Notes: generated by a model not told the origin, from the sequence alone. A DNA stretch of 64,000 nt from Lacihabitans soyangensis (GCF_024343775.1 NZ_RJUF01000174.1:62001-126000), one strand, 5' to 3'; positions 35,802-45,230 are shown, counted from the first letter of the stretch. Translations and numbers: made by a program.

Positions 35802-38780
35802 ATGAAGAAAAGATTACTCTTTGCATTATTGAGTTTTCTAATAGCGAGTTCCTCGCTATTGGCTCAATCCAAAACTGTTAGTGGAACAGTAAATGATTCT
35901 GGGGGTCAGGGTATTCCTGGCGTAAGTGTACGTGTTAAAAACTCGAATAAAGGTATTAGCACCAACGGTGATGGTAAATTCAGCCTCGAAGTTGGGAGCA
36001 ATGCAGTTTTAGTTTTTAGTGCGGTAGGATATACCTCAAAAGAGGTAACCGTAGGTAATAGCTCTACAATCAATGTTGAGCTTTCTGAAGATGCTGCAAA
36101 TTTGGACGAAATTGTAGTTTCAGGTCTTGCTACCAATGTTAAAAGAAGTAATTTGGCTAACGCCGTTTCTAGACTATCTTCTAAGGATTTAACTGGGACC
36201 ACCACACCAGTTACAACTGATGGAGCCATACAAGGGAAATTAGCAGGAGCCAATATTGTAGCCAATGGTTCTATGCCTGGTGGCGGGTTTAATATGCAGT
36301 TTAGAGGTGTTTCTACCTTAGGTTCATCTGCATCTCAGCCACTATTTATTGTTGATGGTGTTTACATTGATAACAGCCAAAACTCCAATGGTAGATCACA
36401 AGCCAATAAAGCTGTTGGTGGTTCTGCAGCTTCAGCTCAAGACAATAACGCTAACCGCTTGGCCGACCTTAACCCTGACGACATAGAAAGTATTGAGGTA
36501 TTAAAAGGAGCCTCTGCTGCTGCAATATATGGTACTCGTGCTAATGCCGGTGTTGTAATTATCACCACTAAAAGAGGTAAAGGAGGAAAAACCAAAGTAA
36601 GTTTTGGTCAGGATCTTGGCGTTGCAAATGCATACGCTTATTATGGCGGTGCTGCCTGGACCGCAGACAAGGCCAAGGCTATCAATGGTGACGCTGGTCT
36701 AGCTGCATTTAATGCCGCCGCTGGTAAATATACCAATTGGGAAAAAGAAATTTTTGGTTCTACCGGTCAGATTAAGAACTCAAGATTAAGCCTTACTGGA
36801 GGAAATGATAAAACAAGTTTTTACGTAAATGGGTCGTATTCTGATGAAACTGGCATCGTAAAAAACACAGGTTTTACTCGAGCATCTTTTAGAACAAACC
36901 TTGACCATAAGTTAACCTCTTGGTTAGACTTGGCAGTGAATGCCAATTTTGTAAACTCTGACAATGACCGTGGCTGGACAGGTAATGACAACTCAAGTAT
37001 AAACTATGGGTACAACATTCCTTACACACCATCATATCTTCAATTATTTCCTGATGCTAACGGAAACTATCCAAACTCACCGGTAGGCGAAAACCCTCTA
37101 GCCATAAGAGATAGAGCCTTAAATAATCAAAAAGTCAACAGATTTATTGGTGGCGTTAATTTAACCGCGAGGGCTTTAAATACTGAAAACAGCTCTTTAA
37201 CTTTCAAACTATCAGGTGGAACTGACTACCAAAATGGTTTAGCCAAAATATGGTTACCGTCTGACCTTCAGTCTCAAAAAGCAGAAGCCAACCCGGGTTA
37301 CGCTCAAGATACCAGGGCCGAAGTAACTAACTATAACATTCAGTTGGCGGCCGTGCACACCTATGCCCCTACTGGCTCAGCTTTTAACTTCACTACATCA
37401 GCGGGTATAGTTCAACTTGGTACAAACGCAGCTTCTAACTTCATTCGTGGTAGAGGTTTACCTGCAGGTGTTTCTAATGCCTCGCGTGCTAGGGCTTTTG
37501 AGCAAGATGTCGATTACAGAAGAAATACTGACCAAGGTGTTTTTGCTCAAGAGGAAGTGAATTTTGGAGACAAGATTATAGCCTCAGCTGGGGTTCGTTT
37601 TGATAGATCTACCTTAAATGGCGACCCTAATAAATGGTATGCCTTTCCACGTGCGTCGGTTGCGTCTAATTTCCATAAATTCGGATCATGGGCCTCAGAT
37701 AGCCCGATTTCTCAACTAAAGGGTAGAATAGCCTATGGTCAAACGGCAGGATTGCCTACTTGGGGTATTTTATACTCTCAACTTGGCGTAACAGGAATTG
37801 GCGGTCAAGGTGGACTTACACCTTCTACTGTATTGGGCAATACACTCATACAGCCAGAAAGAGCCACTGAGTTAGAGTATGGAGTGGATTTTGGCTTATT
37901 TAAAAACAGAGTAACTGCAGAAGTGACCTTTTACAACAAAAAAGTGTTTGACCTCATTCAACCACTTGTTACAGCACCTACTACAGGGGTTACGTCAACA
38001 AACGTAAATGCAGCTGACCTTACCAATAAAGGAGTAGAAATTACATTAGGGGCGGATGTTGTTAAAAGTAGCAATTTGACTTGGTTTGTACAACCTATAT
38101 ACTGGTTCAACCGTTCTGAAATTACCCGTTTAACTGTACCTGAGCGTTTAACAGGCGGATTCGGTGCCACTTTTGGACAATGGAGAATTAAAGAAGGTTT
38201 ATCTCCTACACAAATAGTAGGTCAGCCTCGTACAGATCCTGCAAACCCAACTTCTTGGACAGTTTACGGTGATCAACAACCTAAGTTTGAGTTTTCTTTA
38301 AATCAAAGAATTACTTTTTTCAAGAATTTCGAATTCTCGGCATTAGCTCATTATAGACATAAATTTGCTGTGGTATCATTGGCTCGTGTACTTTGGGACG
38401 AAGGCGGTAATACTTCTGACTGGAATGAAACTAACCAAGCTGGTGACGGTAAAACAGAAAACGGTAATTATAGACAAAATGTGAATGGCCTTGACGAAAA
38501 TGGAAAACCAAAACCTGGCTACAACCCAGTGGTAACTTCTTTCTTAAAACTAAGAGAGGCCTCGCTTTATTATAGAATTCCAAAATCTATTATCGGTAAG
38601 AAATTAGACGGTTTAAAAGTTGGAGTTTCGGGCAATAACCTTTTCAGATGGACAGACTACACGGCTGGATATGACCCAGAAAACTCAAACTTCGGCTCGG
38701 CGGCTTTGGGTAGTGGGGTTGATATTGGCTCTGCACCTCTTGTTAGACGTTTGATGTTTCATATAAGTGTAGATTTATAA
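35802..38780 (+). CDS. SusC/RagA-family TonB-linked outer-membrane transporter
   Basis: 992-residue SusC-like protein. Signal peptide to about residue 21 (S-L-L-A-Q), carboxypeptidase-regulatory-like domain at about 22-100 (G-T-V-N-D-S-G-G-Q-G-I-P-G-V), and plug at about 110-235. The plug includes the SusC signature P-L-F-I-V-D-G-V-Y-I-D and I-E-V-L-K-G-A-S-A-A-A-I-Y-G-T-R-A-N-A-G-V. A long beta-barrel follows. These channels form lidded complexes with SusD lipoproteins to import oligosaccharides or peptides. The length is typical. The cognate SusD gene follows 23 bases later. The ligand cannot be read from sequence; nearby sialidase-like and peptidase genes hint at glycan or peptide substrates. 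Confidence 0.96.
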   Translation: MKKRLLFALLSFLIASSSLLAQSKTVSGTVNDSGGQGIPGVSVRVKNSNKGISTNGDGKFSLEVGSNAVLVFSAVGYTSKEVTVGNSSTINVELSEDAANLDEIVVSGLATNVKRSNLANAVSRLSSKDLTGTTTPVTTDGAIQGKLAGANIVANGSMPGGGFNMQFRGVSTLGSSASQPLFIVDGVYIDNSQNSNGRSQANKAVGGSAASAQDNNANRLADLNPDDIESIEVLKGASAAAIYGTRANAGVVIITTKRGKGGKTKVSFGQDLGVANAYAYYGGAAWTADKAKAINGDAGLAAFNAAAGKYTNWEKEIFGSTGQIKNSRLSLTGGNDKTSFYVNGSYSDETGIVKNTGFTRASFRTNLDHKLTSWLDLAVNANFVNSDNDRGWTGNDNSSINYGYNIPYTPSYLQLFPDANGNYPNSPVGENPLAIRDRALNNQKVNRFIGGVNLTARALNTENSSLTFKLSGGTDYQNGLAKIWLPSDLQSQKAEANPGYAQDTRAEVTNYNIQLAAVHTYAPTGSAFNFTTSAGIVQLGTNAASNFIRGRGLPAGVSNASRARAFEQDVDYRRNTDQGVFAQEEVNFGDKIIASAGVRFDRSTLNGDPNKWYAFPRASVASNFHKFGSWASDSPISQLKGRIAYGQTAGLPTWGILYSQLGVTGIGGQGGLTPSTVLGNTLIQPERATELEYGVDFGLFKNRVTAEVTFYNKKVFDLIQPLVTAPTTGVTSTNVNAADLTNKGVEITLGADVVKSSNLTWFVQPIYWFNRSEITRLTVPERLTGGFGATFGQWRIKEGLSPTQIVGQPRTDPANPTSWTVYGDQQPKFEFSLNQRITFFKNFEFSALAHYRHKFAVVSLARVLWDEGGNTSDWNETNQAGDGKTENGNYRQNVNGLDENGKPKPGYNPVVTSFLKLREASLYYRIPKSIIGKKLDGLKVGVSGNNLFRWTDYTAGYDPENSNFGSAALGSGVDIGSAPLVRRLMFHISVDL

Positions 38781-38803
38781 TTTAAAAATGAAAAATTTAT
38801 AAA

Positions 38804-40150
38804 ATGAAAAATTTAAAATATAAAATATTTGCAGCAGTACTAGGTTTAAGTACCATGCAGTCATGTGAACTCGAAGTAGTCAATGACCCTAACTTCCCAT
38901 CTGTTGGTGGTGTTTCAGAAAACGCATCCAAGGCTCAGCTAGATGCCCTTGCATTGGGTTCTTACTCTTTAGCAAGAAATGGTTTAGCCACCTATACCCA
39001 AGTAGTAGGTGTAGTTGGAAAGGAAGTTTTTAACTTTAACTCTACCGAGTCACGTTGGTGGACAGAGCTAAATGGACTTAGACCAATAGATAACTCGGCT
39101 TTTTATAATGGTGCAACTACAGGGTTTGGGCTTCCAGTAAGACAGGCCAACATCATTTTGGCTGCTTGTGATAAAACCACTCAAGTAACCGATGCCCAAA
39201 AAAATGCTTACAAAGGCGTAGCCAATACCTTTAAAGGATTGGCCTATCTTTATATGGTTAATGCTCAAGGCAAAAACGGGATAAGATTAAATGTAGAAGA
39301 CCCATTTAACCCCTCTAAGCCTGCATCTTACACCGAATCCTTGGCTGGTATAGCAAAAATATTGGATGATGCCGCTGGACAATTAGATGCTGCCGGTTCA
39401 AGTTTTCCGTTTACTTCTCCATCTGGATTTGGTACGGGAGTAGCCGGTAGTAATTTCGGCACTCCGACTTCATTCAAGAAATTTAATAGAGCTATAGCGG
39501 CTAGAGTTGCACTTTACCAAGGTGACTACACTAAAGTTAAAACTTTATTGGGTCAAAGCTTCATGGACCTAGCTGGAGACCTAAACCTCGGACCAAAGCA
39601 TACTTTTAGTCCATCATCTCCTGATTTTGCAAATCCACTATTAAATACCTCATCTGTGCGTGTTGTAGGTATAACCTCCGAGTGGGATGCACTAGACAAA
39701 GCTGACAAAAGATGGTCAAAAGTAGCTGTTCAAAATCCAACGATAGCATATTCAGCTGGTGGATCAAGCTATGAGGGCAAGTACCTTTCGAATATTTGGA
39801 AAGCTGCAACAGATCCTGTAGCTATAATAAGAAACGAAGAATTAATTTTGATGCTAGCTGAAGTCGAGGCACAGACAGGATCAGCTACCGAGGCTCTTAA
39901 ATTAATAAATCTTATTAGAACTACCAATGGCAACAAAGCCTTGGATAATGTTACGGGAAAAGATAATTTGGTTAATGCAATTTTAGACGAACGCTATTTC
40001 TCACTTTGGTATGAAGGCCATAGATGGGTAGATATGAGAAGGCTCAATAAATTGGCTCAAATAAAAATACCTGTGGTAGGCATGAAAGTGCTCGAGAATA
40101 TGGAAAGACCTGTTCAAGAAGTAAACTGGGATAATAGAATAGTTAAATAA
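38804..40150 (+). CDS. SusD/RagB-family outer-membrane lipoprotein
   Basis: 448-residue lipoprotein with lipobox ending at Cys21 (T-M-Q-S-C). The N-terminal half has SusD TPR-like helices (S-L-A-R-N-G-L-A, then R-Q-A-N-I-I-L-A-A-C). The C-terminal part has E-E-L-I-L-M-L-A-E-V-E-A and the near-universal L-W-Y-E-G-H-R-W-V-D-M-R-R motif. It forms the lid of the SusC channel at the cell surface. It is somewhat shorter than typical SusD proteins (500-600), consistent with the compact RagB-like branch. It is cotranscribed with the SusC gene and followed by a strong terminator, so the pair stands as a two-gene unit without attached hydrolases. Confidence 0.94.
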   Translation: MKNLKYKIFAAVLGLSTMQSCELEVVNDPNFPSVGGVSENASKAQLDALALGSYSLARNGLATYTQVVGVVGKEVFNFNSTESRWWTELNGLRPIDNSAFYNGATTGFGLPVRQANIILAACDKTTQVTDAQKNAYKGVANTFKGLAYLYMVNAQGKNGIRLNVEDPFNPSKPASYTESLAGIAKILDDAAGQLDAAGSSFPFTSPSGFGTGVAGSNFGTPTSFKKFNRAIAARVALYQGDYTKVKTLLGQSFMDLAGDLNLGPKHTFSPSSPDFANPLLNTSSVRVVGITSEWDALDKADKRWSKVAVQNPTIAYSAGGSSYEGKYLSNIWKAATDPVAIIRNEELILMLAEVEAQTGSATEALKLINLIRTTNGNKALDNVTGKDNLVNAILDERYFSLWYEGHRWVDMRRLNKLAQIKIPVVGMKVLENMERPVQEVNWDNRIVK

Positions 40151-40172
40151 GCTATTGAAATAAACAATTTAG

Positions 40173-40204
40173 AAACGTACCTCTCCAAAAGGGGTACGTT
40201 TTTT
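40173..40204 (+). terminator. Rho-independent terminator after the SusC/D pair
   Basis: AAACGTACC pairs with GGTACGTTT around a short C/A-rich loop and is followed by a T-run. It begins 22 bases after the SusD stop codon. Confidence 0.82.
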
Positions 40205-40321
40205 GGTATATATGGGTCAAATTTATCTAAGACCTAAAACATCAAAAAAATAAAAAAAATAAAAGATCTCCAAAAAATTGCTTAATTTTTCCAATCAAAA
40301 TAAGCCAATACCAAACCAATT

Positions 40322-42484
40322 ATGAAGATTTTCAAATTACTATTTAATTTTTTCCTCCTTTTTTCCTTAAACCTTGAAGCTCAGAATGTCGTTTGGCAAG
40401 AAAACGACTATTTTACGATAGAATCAGGCGAAATTCAAAAATATACTTTGCCTGAAAACAAAAAATCGACTTTTGTAGATAAAGCTGCCCTAATACCAAA
40501 AAATTCGAACAGCCCAATTGAACCCAAAAGCTTTTCTTTTTCGGAAGACGGAAACAAAATTTTGATTTTTACCAATACTCAAAGGGTTTGGAGACAAGAA
40601 ACCAAAGGCGATTATTGGATTTTGGACCTTAAAACTAAGGCTATAACGCAGTTGGGAAAAGGACGACCTGCTTCTTCACTGATGTTTGCCAAGGTCTCAC
40701 CCAACGGCCAAATGGCAGCTTATGTGAGTGAAAGAAACTTGTATATAGAAGACCTCAAGACACAAAAAATAAGCCCACTCACCCAAACCAAAGGCAAAAT
40801 AATCAATGGCACATTTGACTGGGCTTATGAGGAAGAGTTCGACTGCCGAGATGGATTCAGATGGAGTCCAGACAGCAAAAGCATTGCTTTTTGGCAAATA
40901 GATGCCACCAAAATCAAGGATTTTTTGATGATCAACAATACCGACGAAATTTATGCGAAGAACGTGCCTGTAGAATATCCAAAAGTAGGCGAAAGTCCAT
41001 CGGCATGTAAAGTGGGTGTGGCCAATATTGCTACAAAAAAAACAATTTGGATGAACGTACCGGGCGATCCGCAGCAACATTATATTCCAAGAATGGAATG
41101 GGCCAACAATGCTGATGAGCTGATTATTCAACAGCTCAACCGAAAGCAAAATGAAAGCAAATTGATGTATTGCAACGCCAAAACAGGTGCATCTAGGACA
41201 TTTTACCAAGAAAAAGACGCCGCTTGGATAGATGTAAGAAACAGTTGGAGTTATGGAAATATTGAAGGTTGGGATTGGGTAGAAAACGGAAAGTCTTTTA
41301 TTTGGGTCAGTGAAAAAGATGGGTGGAGGCACATTTACAAGGTTTCGAGAGACGGGAAAAATGAAACTTTGCTAACCGAAGGAAACTATGACATACAGAA
41401 AATCATGAACGTGGATGTGGCAAATGATTATATCTACTTTATGGCTTCGCCCGACAATGCCACCCAATCTTATCTCTACAGAACCAAAATCAGCCAAGTT
41501 ACAAAAGCCGAAAAAGTTAGTCAAACCGAACTTAAGGGAACACACAATTACAGGATTTCGGATAATGGAAAATATGCCTTTCATAACTTTTCCAATTATT
41601 TCACCCCAAGAGTATCAGAAATAATAGCTCTGCCTTCTGGAAAACCGATAGATGAATCAAAATCAATTTTGGCAAATCAAAAACTTCAAAAAAAGGACGT
41701 TGAGTTTTTCCAAGTTACCACAACGGATGGTACAACAATGGAGGGCTTTATCGCGAAACCGCAGAATTTTGATCCCAAAAAGAAATATCCCATTGTGTTT
41801 TACGTCTATTCCGAACCCGCAGCAACAGTTGTAAATGATGTTTATGGTGTTGATAGAAACAGACTTTACACAGGAAATATGGCAGCGGATGGCTATATCT
41901 ATGCTGCCCTAGATGGCAGAGGTACTCCTGCTCCCAAAGGTAGAGAATGGAGAAAATCGATTTACAGAAAAGTGGGCATTGTCAACATCCGGGACCAAGC
42001 CATGGGAGCATTGGCGATGTTCAAAAAATACGAATTCATAGATACTTCCCGTGTAGCCATTTGGGGTTGGAGTGGTGGCGGATCTGCTACTTTAAACTGT
42101 CTTTTCCAGTTCCCTGAAATTTACAAAACGGGCATTTCGATAGCCGCAGTAGCCAACCAACTTACCTACGACAACATCTATCAGGAAAGGTACATGGGCC
42201 TACCTCAGGAGAACAAAGAAGATTTTGTAAATGGCTCTCCAATGCATTTTGTGAAGAATTTCAGAGGAAATCTGCTCTACATACACGGCACAGGCGACGA
42301 CAACGTGCACTACCAAAATGCCGAACTGCTCATAAACGAAATGATAAAATACAACAAACAATTCCAATTTATGCCCTACCCCAACCGAAGCCACGGCATT
42401 TACGAAGGCGAAGGCACCACTTTACACCTTTCTACGCTCTATACTAAATATTTGAAAGAACATTGTGCGGCTGGGGGGAGGTGA
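40322..42484 (+). CDS. S9B dipeptidyl peptidase IV-like serine peptidase
   Basis: 720-residue secreted peptidase. Signal peptide cut near residue 21 (N-L-E-A-Q), an eight-bladed propeller (about 30-470) with the D-W-x-Y-E-E-E-F loop near residue 170 whose Glu pair binds the substrate N-terminus in DPP4, and a C-terminal alpha/beta hydrolase domain. The triad is present: Ser584 in G-W-S-G-G, an Asp at 659 or 660 in G-T-G-D-D-N-V-H, and His691 in R-S-H-G-I. DPP4-type enzymes release X-Pro or X-Ala dipeptides in the periplasm. Length is typical (700-760). It stands alone after the SusC/D terminator and may contribute to peptide use. Confidence 0.92.
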   Translation: MKIFKLLFNFFLLFSLNLEAQNVVWQENDYFTIESGEIQKYTLPENKKSTFVDKAALIPKNSNSPIEPKSFSFSEDGNKILIFTNTQRVWRQETKGDYWILDLKTKAITQLGKGRPASSLMFAKVSPNGQMAAYVSERNLYIEDLKTQKISPLTQTKGKIINGTFDWAYEEEFDCRDGFRWSPDSKSIAFWQIDATKIKDFLMINNTDEIYAKNVPVEYPKVGESPSACKVGVANIATKKTIWMNVPGDPQQHYIPRMEWANNADELIIQQLNRKQNESKLMYCNAKTGASRTFYQEKDAAWIDVRNSWSYGNIEGWDWVENGKSFIWVSEKDGWRHIYKVSRDGKNETLLTEGNYDIQKIMNVDVANDYIYFMASPDNATQSYLYRTKISQVTKAEKVSQTELKGTHNYRISDNGKYAFHNFSNYFTPRVSEIIALPSGKPIDESKSILANQKLQKKDVEFFQVTTTDGTTMEGFIAKPQNFDPKKKYPIVFYVYSEPAATVVNDVYGVDRNRLYTGNMAADGYIYAALDGRGTPAPKGREWRKSIYRKVGIVNIRDQAMGALAMFKKYEFIDTSRVAIWGWSGGGSATLNCLFQFPEIYKTGISIAAVANQLTYDNIYQERYMGLPQENKEDFVNGSPMHFVKNFRGNLLYIHGTGDDNVHYQNAELLINEMIKYNKQFQFMPYPNRSHGIYEGEGTTLHLSTLYTKYLKEHCAAGGR

Positions 42485-42526
42485 GGGTTTTTGCTGTCTG
42501 TTATATAAATTGTAACAAGCTAAGCA

Positions 42527-42916
42527 TCAGCTATTTCGTTTATCAAGAGTTGGGAGCAATATTATTTGAGCAGTTTTAACTGAATCAAATCTTGCGTCAC
42601 AGGTTATTAATGGGATATTAGAAAATTGGGAGGTAGCTGCGATAATAGAGTCCATCAACTTCATTTTGGTTGATAATCTAATTTTTATTGCGGATTCTCG
42701 GATTTCTTCATTTAAACGAATAACAAAAAGAGTTGATAGAAATAGTTTAAGTTCTTTTCTTTGGCTTTTGGAAAAATTAGAATTACACTGGATTTCCATT
42801 TCTGTTATTTCTGAAATGTAGATATCTTTATTTTCGGTTAATTCTAATTCTAATCTTTCACCTCTTAGGAAATTAATAAGTGTATTGGTATCTAGTATTA
42901 TCGCCCTTTCATTCAT
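42527..42916 (-). CDS. PIN-domain (VapC-like) toxin, intact
   Basis: 129-residue PIN ribonuclease. The acidic catalytic set is complete: Asp9 in L-D-T-N-T, Glu in I-T-E-M-E-I, Asp in K-L-M-D-S-I-I-A-A and Asp in I-T-C-D-A-R-F. VapC-type toxins cut tRNA or rRNA unless held by an antitoxin. The start codon overlaps the stop of a 51-residue gene by one base (TAATG), giving a compact toxin-antitoxin operon. Unlike the other toxin genes found in this window it has no visible mutation. Confidence 0.87.
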   Translation of the reverse strand: MNERAIILDTNTLINFLRGERLELELTENKDIYISEITEMEIQCNSNFSKSQRKELKLFLSTLFVIRLNEEIRESAIKIRLSTKMKLMDSIIAATSQFSNIPLITCDARFDSVKTAQIILLPTLDKRNS

Positions 42917-43071
42917 TATCTCAAATCTTCTTGAAATTTTAAGCTATCACCTTTAAAGGGGAATTTACCTATAAAATCCTGCGGTTTTAAAGTTTTTTTA
43001 TCCTTTTGAAGATTTTTGAACACCGCCTCAATTTCTGCTTTTTTTGCATTCGCTGGTATTTTTACGGTCAT
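42916..43071 (-). CDS. Small antitoxin of the PIN toxin
   Basis: A 51-residue protein from ATG 43071, read M-T-V-K-I-P-A-N-A-K-K-A-E-I-E, with a helix-forming Lys- and Glu-rich middle, and a C-terminal F-P-F-K-G-D-S-L-K-F tail of the type that blocks a toxin active site. Its stop codon shares a base with the PIN toxin start. Small antitoxins of this kind with an N-terminal T-V-K-I-P strand are common beside Bacteroidota PIN toxins. Function is inferred from size and position. It has no other recognised domain. Confidence 0.72.
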   Translation of the reverse strand: MTVKIPANAKKAEIEAVFKNLQKDKKTLKPQDFIGKFPFKGDSLKFQEDLR

Positions 43072-43334
43072 TTTCTTGTTGTTTAATCAGCAAATATAAA
43101 AAAATCTGATTGAATTTCGCAGAATTAGCCAAACAACTGAAAACTAACTATATGGCAAAATCCATCAAAATTTCACCTATTAAGAATTAAGAAAAACTTG
43201 AGGTCGTCTGAAAGATAAATTTTTAAAGATAAAAATTTAGAATAAAGGACTTGTCTTTTGTGATTCAAGTTATCCGGCCTGAAGACCGAAATACACTCTA
43301 AGGTCAGTCTACAGCGAATGAAATGAGTTGATTT

Positions 43335-43883
43335 TCAAGAAAAATCCTTTATATTATCAAATAGAAATATCAAAAACTCCCTGCAGTTTGGTGCATTAAT
43401 TGAGAGAATTCTTTCAAGAACTTCTTGAGAAACTGCAATTTTACGATACATACTATTTCTAAGTGCTATTTCAAGAATTATCAAGGTTTCAAGAAAAGTT
43501 TCCAAAGAATTAAATGCCTTAACCACCATTCCTGGATAATCCAAATAGTAAAATCCTGGCTTTTGGACAAGAATTTCGCCACTTACAGTATTGTAATACA
43601 CAGGATCCGATTCTAAAAACACTGCAAACTCAATTAGATTTTCACCAACAGGATTATGATTCAAAAAAGTAAAGAAGGCAAGTCTTTCAAAAAACTTATT
43701 AACAATTATTGAATCAAACAGACTTTTCTCGAGTTTTTGATCGTACTTTGTATAGCTATTGTGAATTTCCACTAAAGCTTCATTATTAGTTAGTTCTAAA
43801 TCATGACGGTGATAAAAACTTATTAGTTCTTCATTTGAGGGAAGTGAATCATTAAGTTGTTTAACTAATTCTACAATTTTCAT
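43335..43883 (-). CDS. Hypothetical protein of 182 residues
   Basis: Not recognised. An ATG-initiated frame of 182 residues with normal amino-acid composition, mostly helical, with the segment Y-H-R-H-D-L-E-L-T near residue 24 and a hydrophobic stretch E-T-L-I-I-L-E-I-A-L-R near residue 140. No signal peptide and no membrane helix. It lies between the PIN module and the TonB_C-domain gene, in a part of the window with several decayed genes, so it may be accessory. The 263-base gap on its upstream side toward the PIN antitoxin gene (43072-43334) contains no supported gene. Confidence 0.55.
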   Translation of the reverse strand: MKIVELVKQLNDSLPSNEELISFYHRHDLELTNNEALVEIHNSYTKYDQKLEKSLFDSIIVNKFFERLAFFTFLNHNPVGENLIEFAVFLESDPVYYNTVSGEILVQKPGFYYLDYPGMVVKAFNSLETFLETLIILEIALRNSMYRKIAVSQEVLERILSINAPNCREFLIFLFDNIKDFS

Positions 43884-44004
43884 CTTAAGTAATTATTAAT
43901 CATATTATTATGTATTTTTTCTGTAACCATGAAAGAATAGAATGCTTTAAATTACCTATCAAAATAATGCACAAGAGCAGAGTTCATGCATGGTTTTTCT
44001 ATCA

Positions 44005-44751
44005 CTAATCTTTTTTAAATAAGACTGGCATATTATAATATACTCTTACCAATTTACCGTTTTGACTGCCAGGGTTCCACTTAGGCATTAACTTTATAAC
44101 TCTTACCGCCTCTTCGTCACAACCATAACCCAAACCTTGCCTTACTTCAACATTCCCAATTGAACCATCTTTTTCAACAACAAATTTTAAAAATACCCTA
44201 CCAGAAATATCATTCCTTTGAGCCTCAAAAGGGTATTTAATGTTATCATTTATAAAATTGTACATAGCTTTCTGGCCTCCCATAAACTCAGGGTTTTGCT
44301 CAACCGCTGTAAATATTTCATCAACCTCTAAAGGAATTTTTATTGATATAGTTGACTCAACAGCAATATTTTTTTCATTAAAAGCGGGATGCCAAGAACC
44401 TAATGAGATTATTATCGAAATTAATTGTTCAATTAATGCTGAATTTGAATTATTGGAGCTGGAAAATTTTGAAAGGGAGCCATCCATTCCAACAGTGAAT
44501 TTAAGATCGATGAACGCGTTTGTATTTATATCCTTTTCAGTTACAAGAAACTTTTCTTGCAAAAGCCTTAAGAATTCAGACTTATCATTTGAAAAACGTG
44601 GCAAAACTTTAATCTCTTCTTGTCCTGGAGTCGGTAAAAGAACTAATTCTTGGGCATTAGATTGAGAAGATTGAAATAGGAAAATAAATATAACGAAACA
44701 ATAAAAAATACTTCCTTTTATTTTTCTAAAATAATAAACTTTTATGGACAT
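44005..44751 (-). CDS. Secreted protein with two TonB_C-like domains
   Basis: 248 residues. A hydrophobic N-terminal segment (about 12-30) with a cleavable-looking N-A-Q site suggests secretion or anchoring. The C-terminal domain (about 163-245) is a standard TonB_C domain: N-D-I-S-G-R-V-F-L-K-F-V-V-E-K-D-G-S-I then D-E-E-A-V-R-V-I-K-L-M-P-K-W-N-P-G. Residues 60-143 repeat the same layout (N-A-F-I-D-L-K-F-T-V-G-M-D-G-S-L, then S-W-H-P-A-F-N), so the domain is duplicated, the first copy diverged. There is no proline-rich spacer as in true TonB and no ExbB/ExbD gene nearby, so a role as energy transducer is doubtful. Confidence 0.8.
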   Translation of the reverse strand: MSIKVYYFRKIKGSIFYCFVIFIFLFQSSQSNAQELVLLPTPGQEEIKVLPRFSNDKSEFLRLLQEKFLVTEKDINTNAFIDLKFTVGMDGSLSKFSSSNNSNSALIEQLISIIISLGSWHPAFNEKNIAVESTISIKIPLEVDEIFTAVEQNPEFMGGQKAMYNFINDNIKYPFEAQRNDISGRVFLKFVVEKDGSIGNVEVRQGLGYGCDEEAVRVIKLMPKWNPGSQNGKLVRVYYNMPVLFKKD

Positions 44752-44814
44752 AGTTTAATGTTTTCGTTATTTATATAAGTTAAAAAATAATTTACATCTA
44801 GGTTTATGAAGTAT

Positions 44815-44998
44815 TCAATTATCTAAATAGTGCCCTTGAGCAGAAACGACAGTTACAGTTACAATAAATTCTTCAGCTGAATAAACCAATATTTCTTTTT
44901 TTGTATCTACGAGACCAAAAACCAGCAAGATCAAATCTTAGTTTTTCTGGATTTCCAATTCCAGTGTAGGAAGTTTCTGAAAGTTCACTCTTCGACAT
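44815..44998 (-). pseudogene. Remnant of a YoeB/Txe-family toxin
   Basis: On the minus strand, codons from about 44998 read S-E-L-S-E-T-S-Y-T-G-I-G-N-P-E-K-L-R-F-D-L-A-G then F-W-S-R-R, the central part of YoeB/Txe RNases. At a run of seven As near 44898-44904 the frame shifts; the next frame reads E-I-L-V-Y-S-A-E-E-F and ends in the family's C-terminal G-H-Y. The N-terminal third of the toxin is missing upstream, and no YefM/Phd antitoxin is visible. This is a truncated, frameshifted copy. The remaining sequence of the 44752-45230 gap shows no other supported gene. Confidence 0.8.
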
Positions 44999-45230
44999 CT
45001 TACCGTTGTCGAAGCGAGATAGGGAGGATTTCCAATCCGACATTATGATATTGCTAGTTCAAACGGTTCCCTACATATTCACAATTTCGAAACTAAATAG
45101 CCGAGGTTTTCCACTCTAATTATCAACAATTCTATATCAATTAATTCAAGACCCCTTTTCATGGTAGCGGATTAAAAGTAATAGGGAAGGATGTTAAGAA
45201 ACTGGGTGTATAAAACTTTGTTCGAAATCC

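Noticed and set aside
35802-40150. Assigning the SusC/D pair to maltodextrin uptake
   Set aside because: It lies 15 kb from the maltodextrin locus, is separated by unrelated genes and has its own terminator. No sequence feature indicates the ligand.
43072-43334. Short frame M-A-K-S-I-K-I-S-P-I-K-N near 43152 as an antitoxin remnant
   Set aside because: Only 12 codons before a stop, with no continuing similarity in other frames that I could recognise.
44005-44751. A functional TonB energy transducer
   Set aside because: There is no proline-rich spacer and no ExbB/ExbD genes nearby, and the signal looks cleavable.
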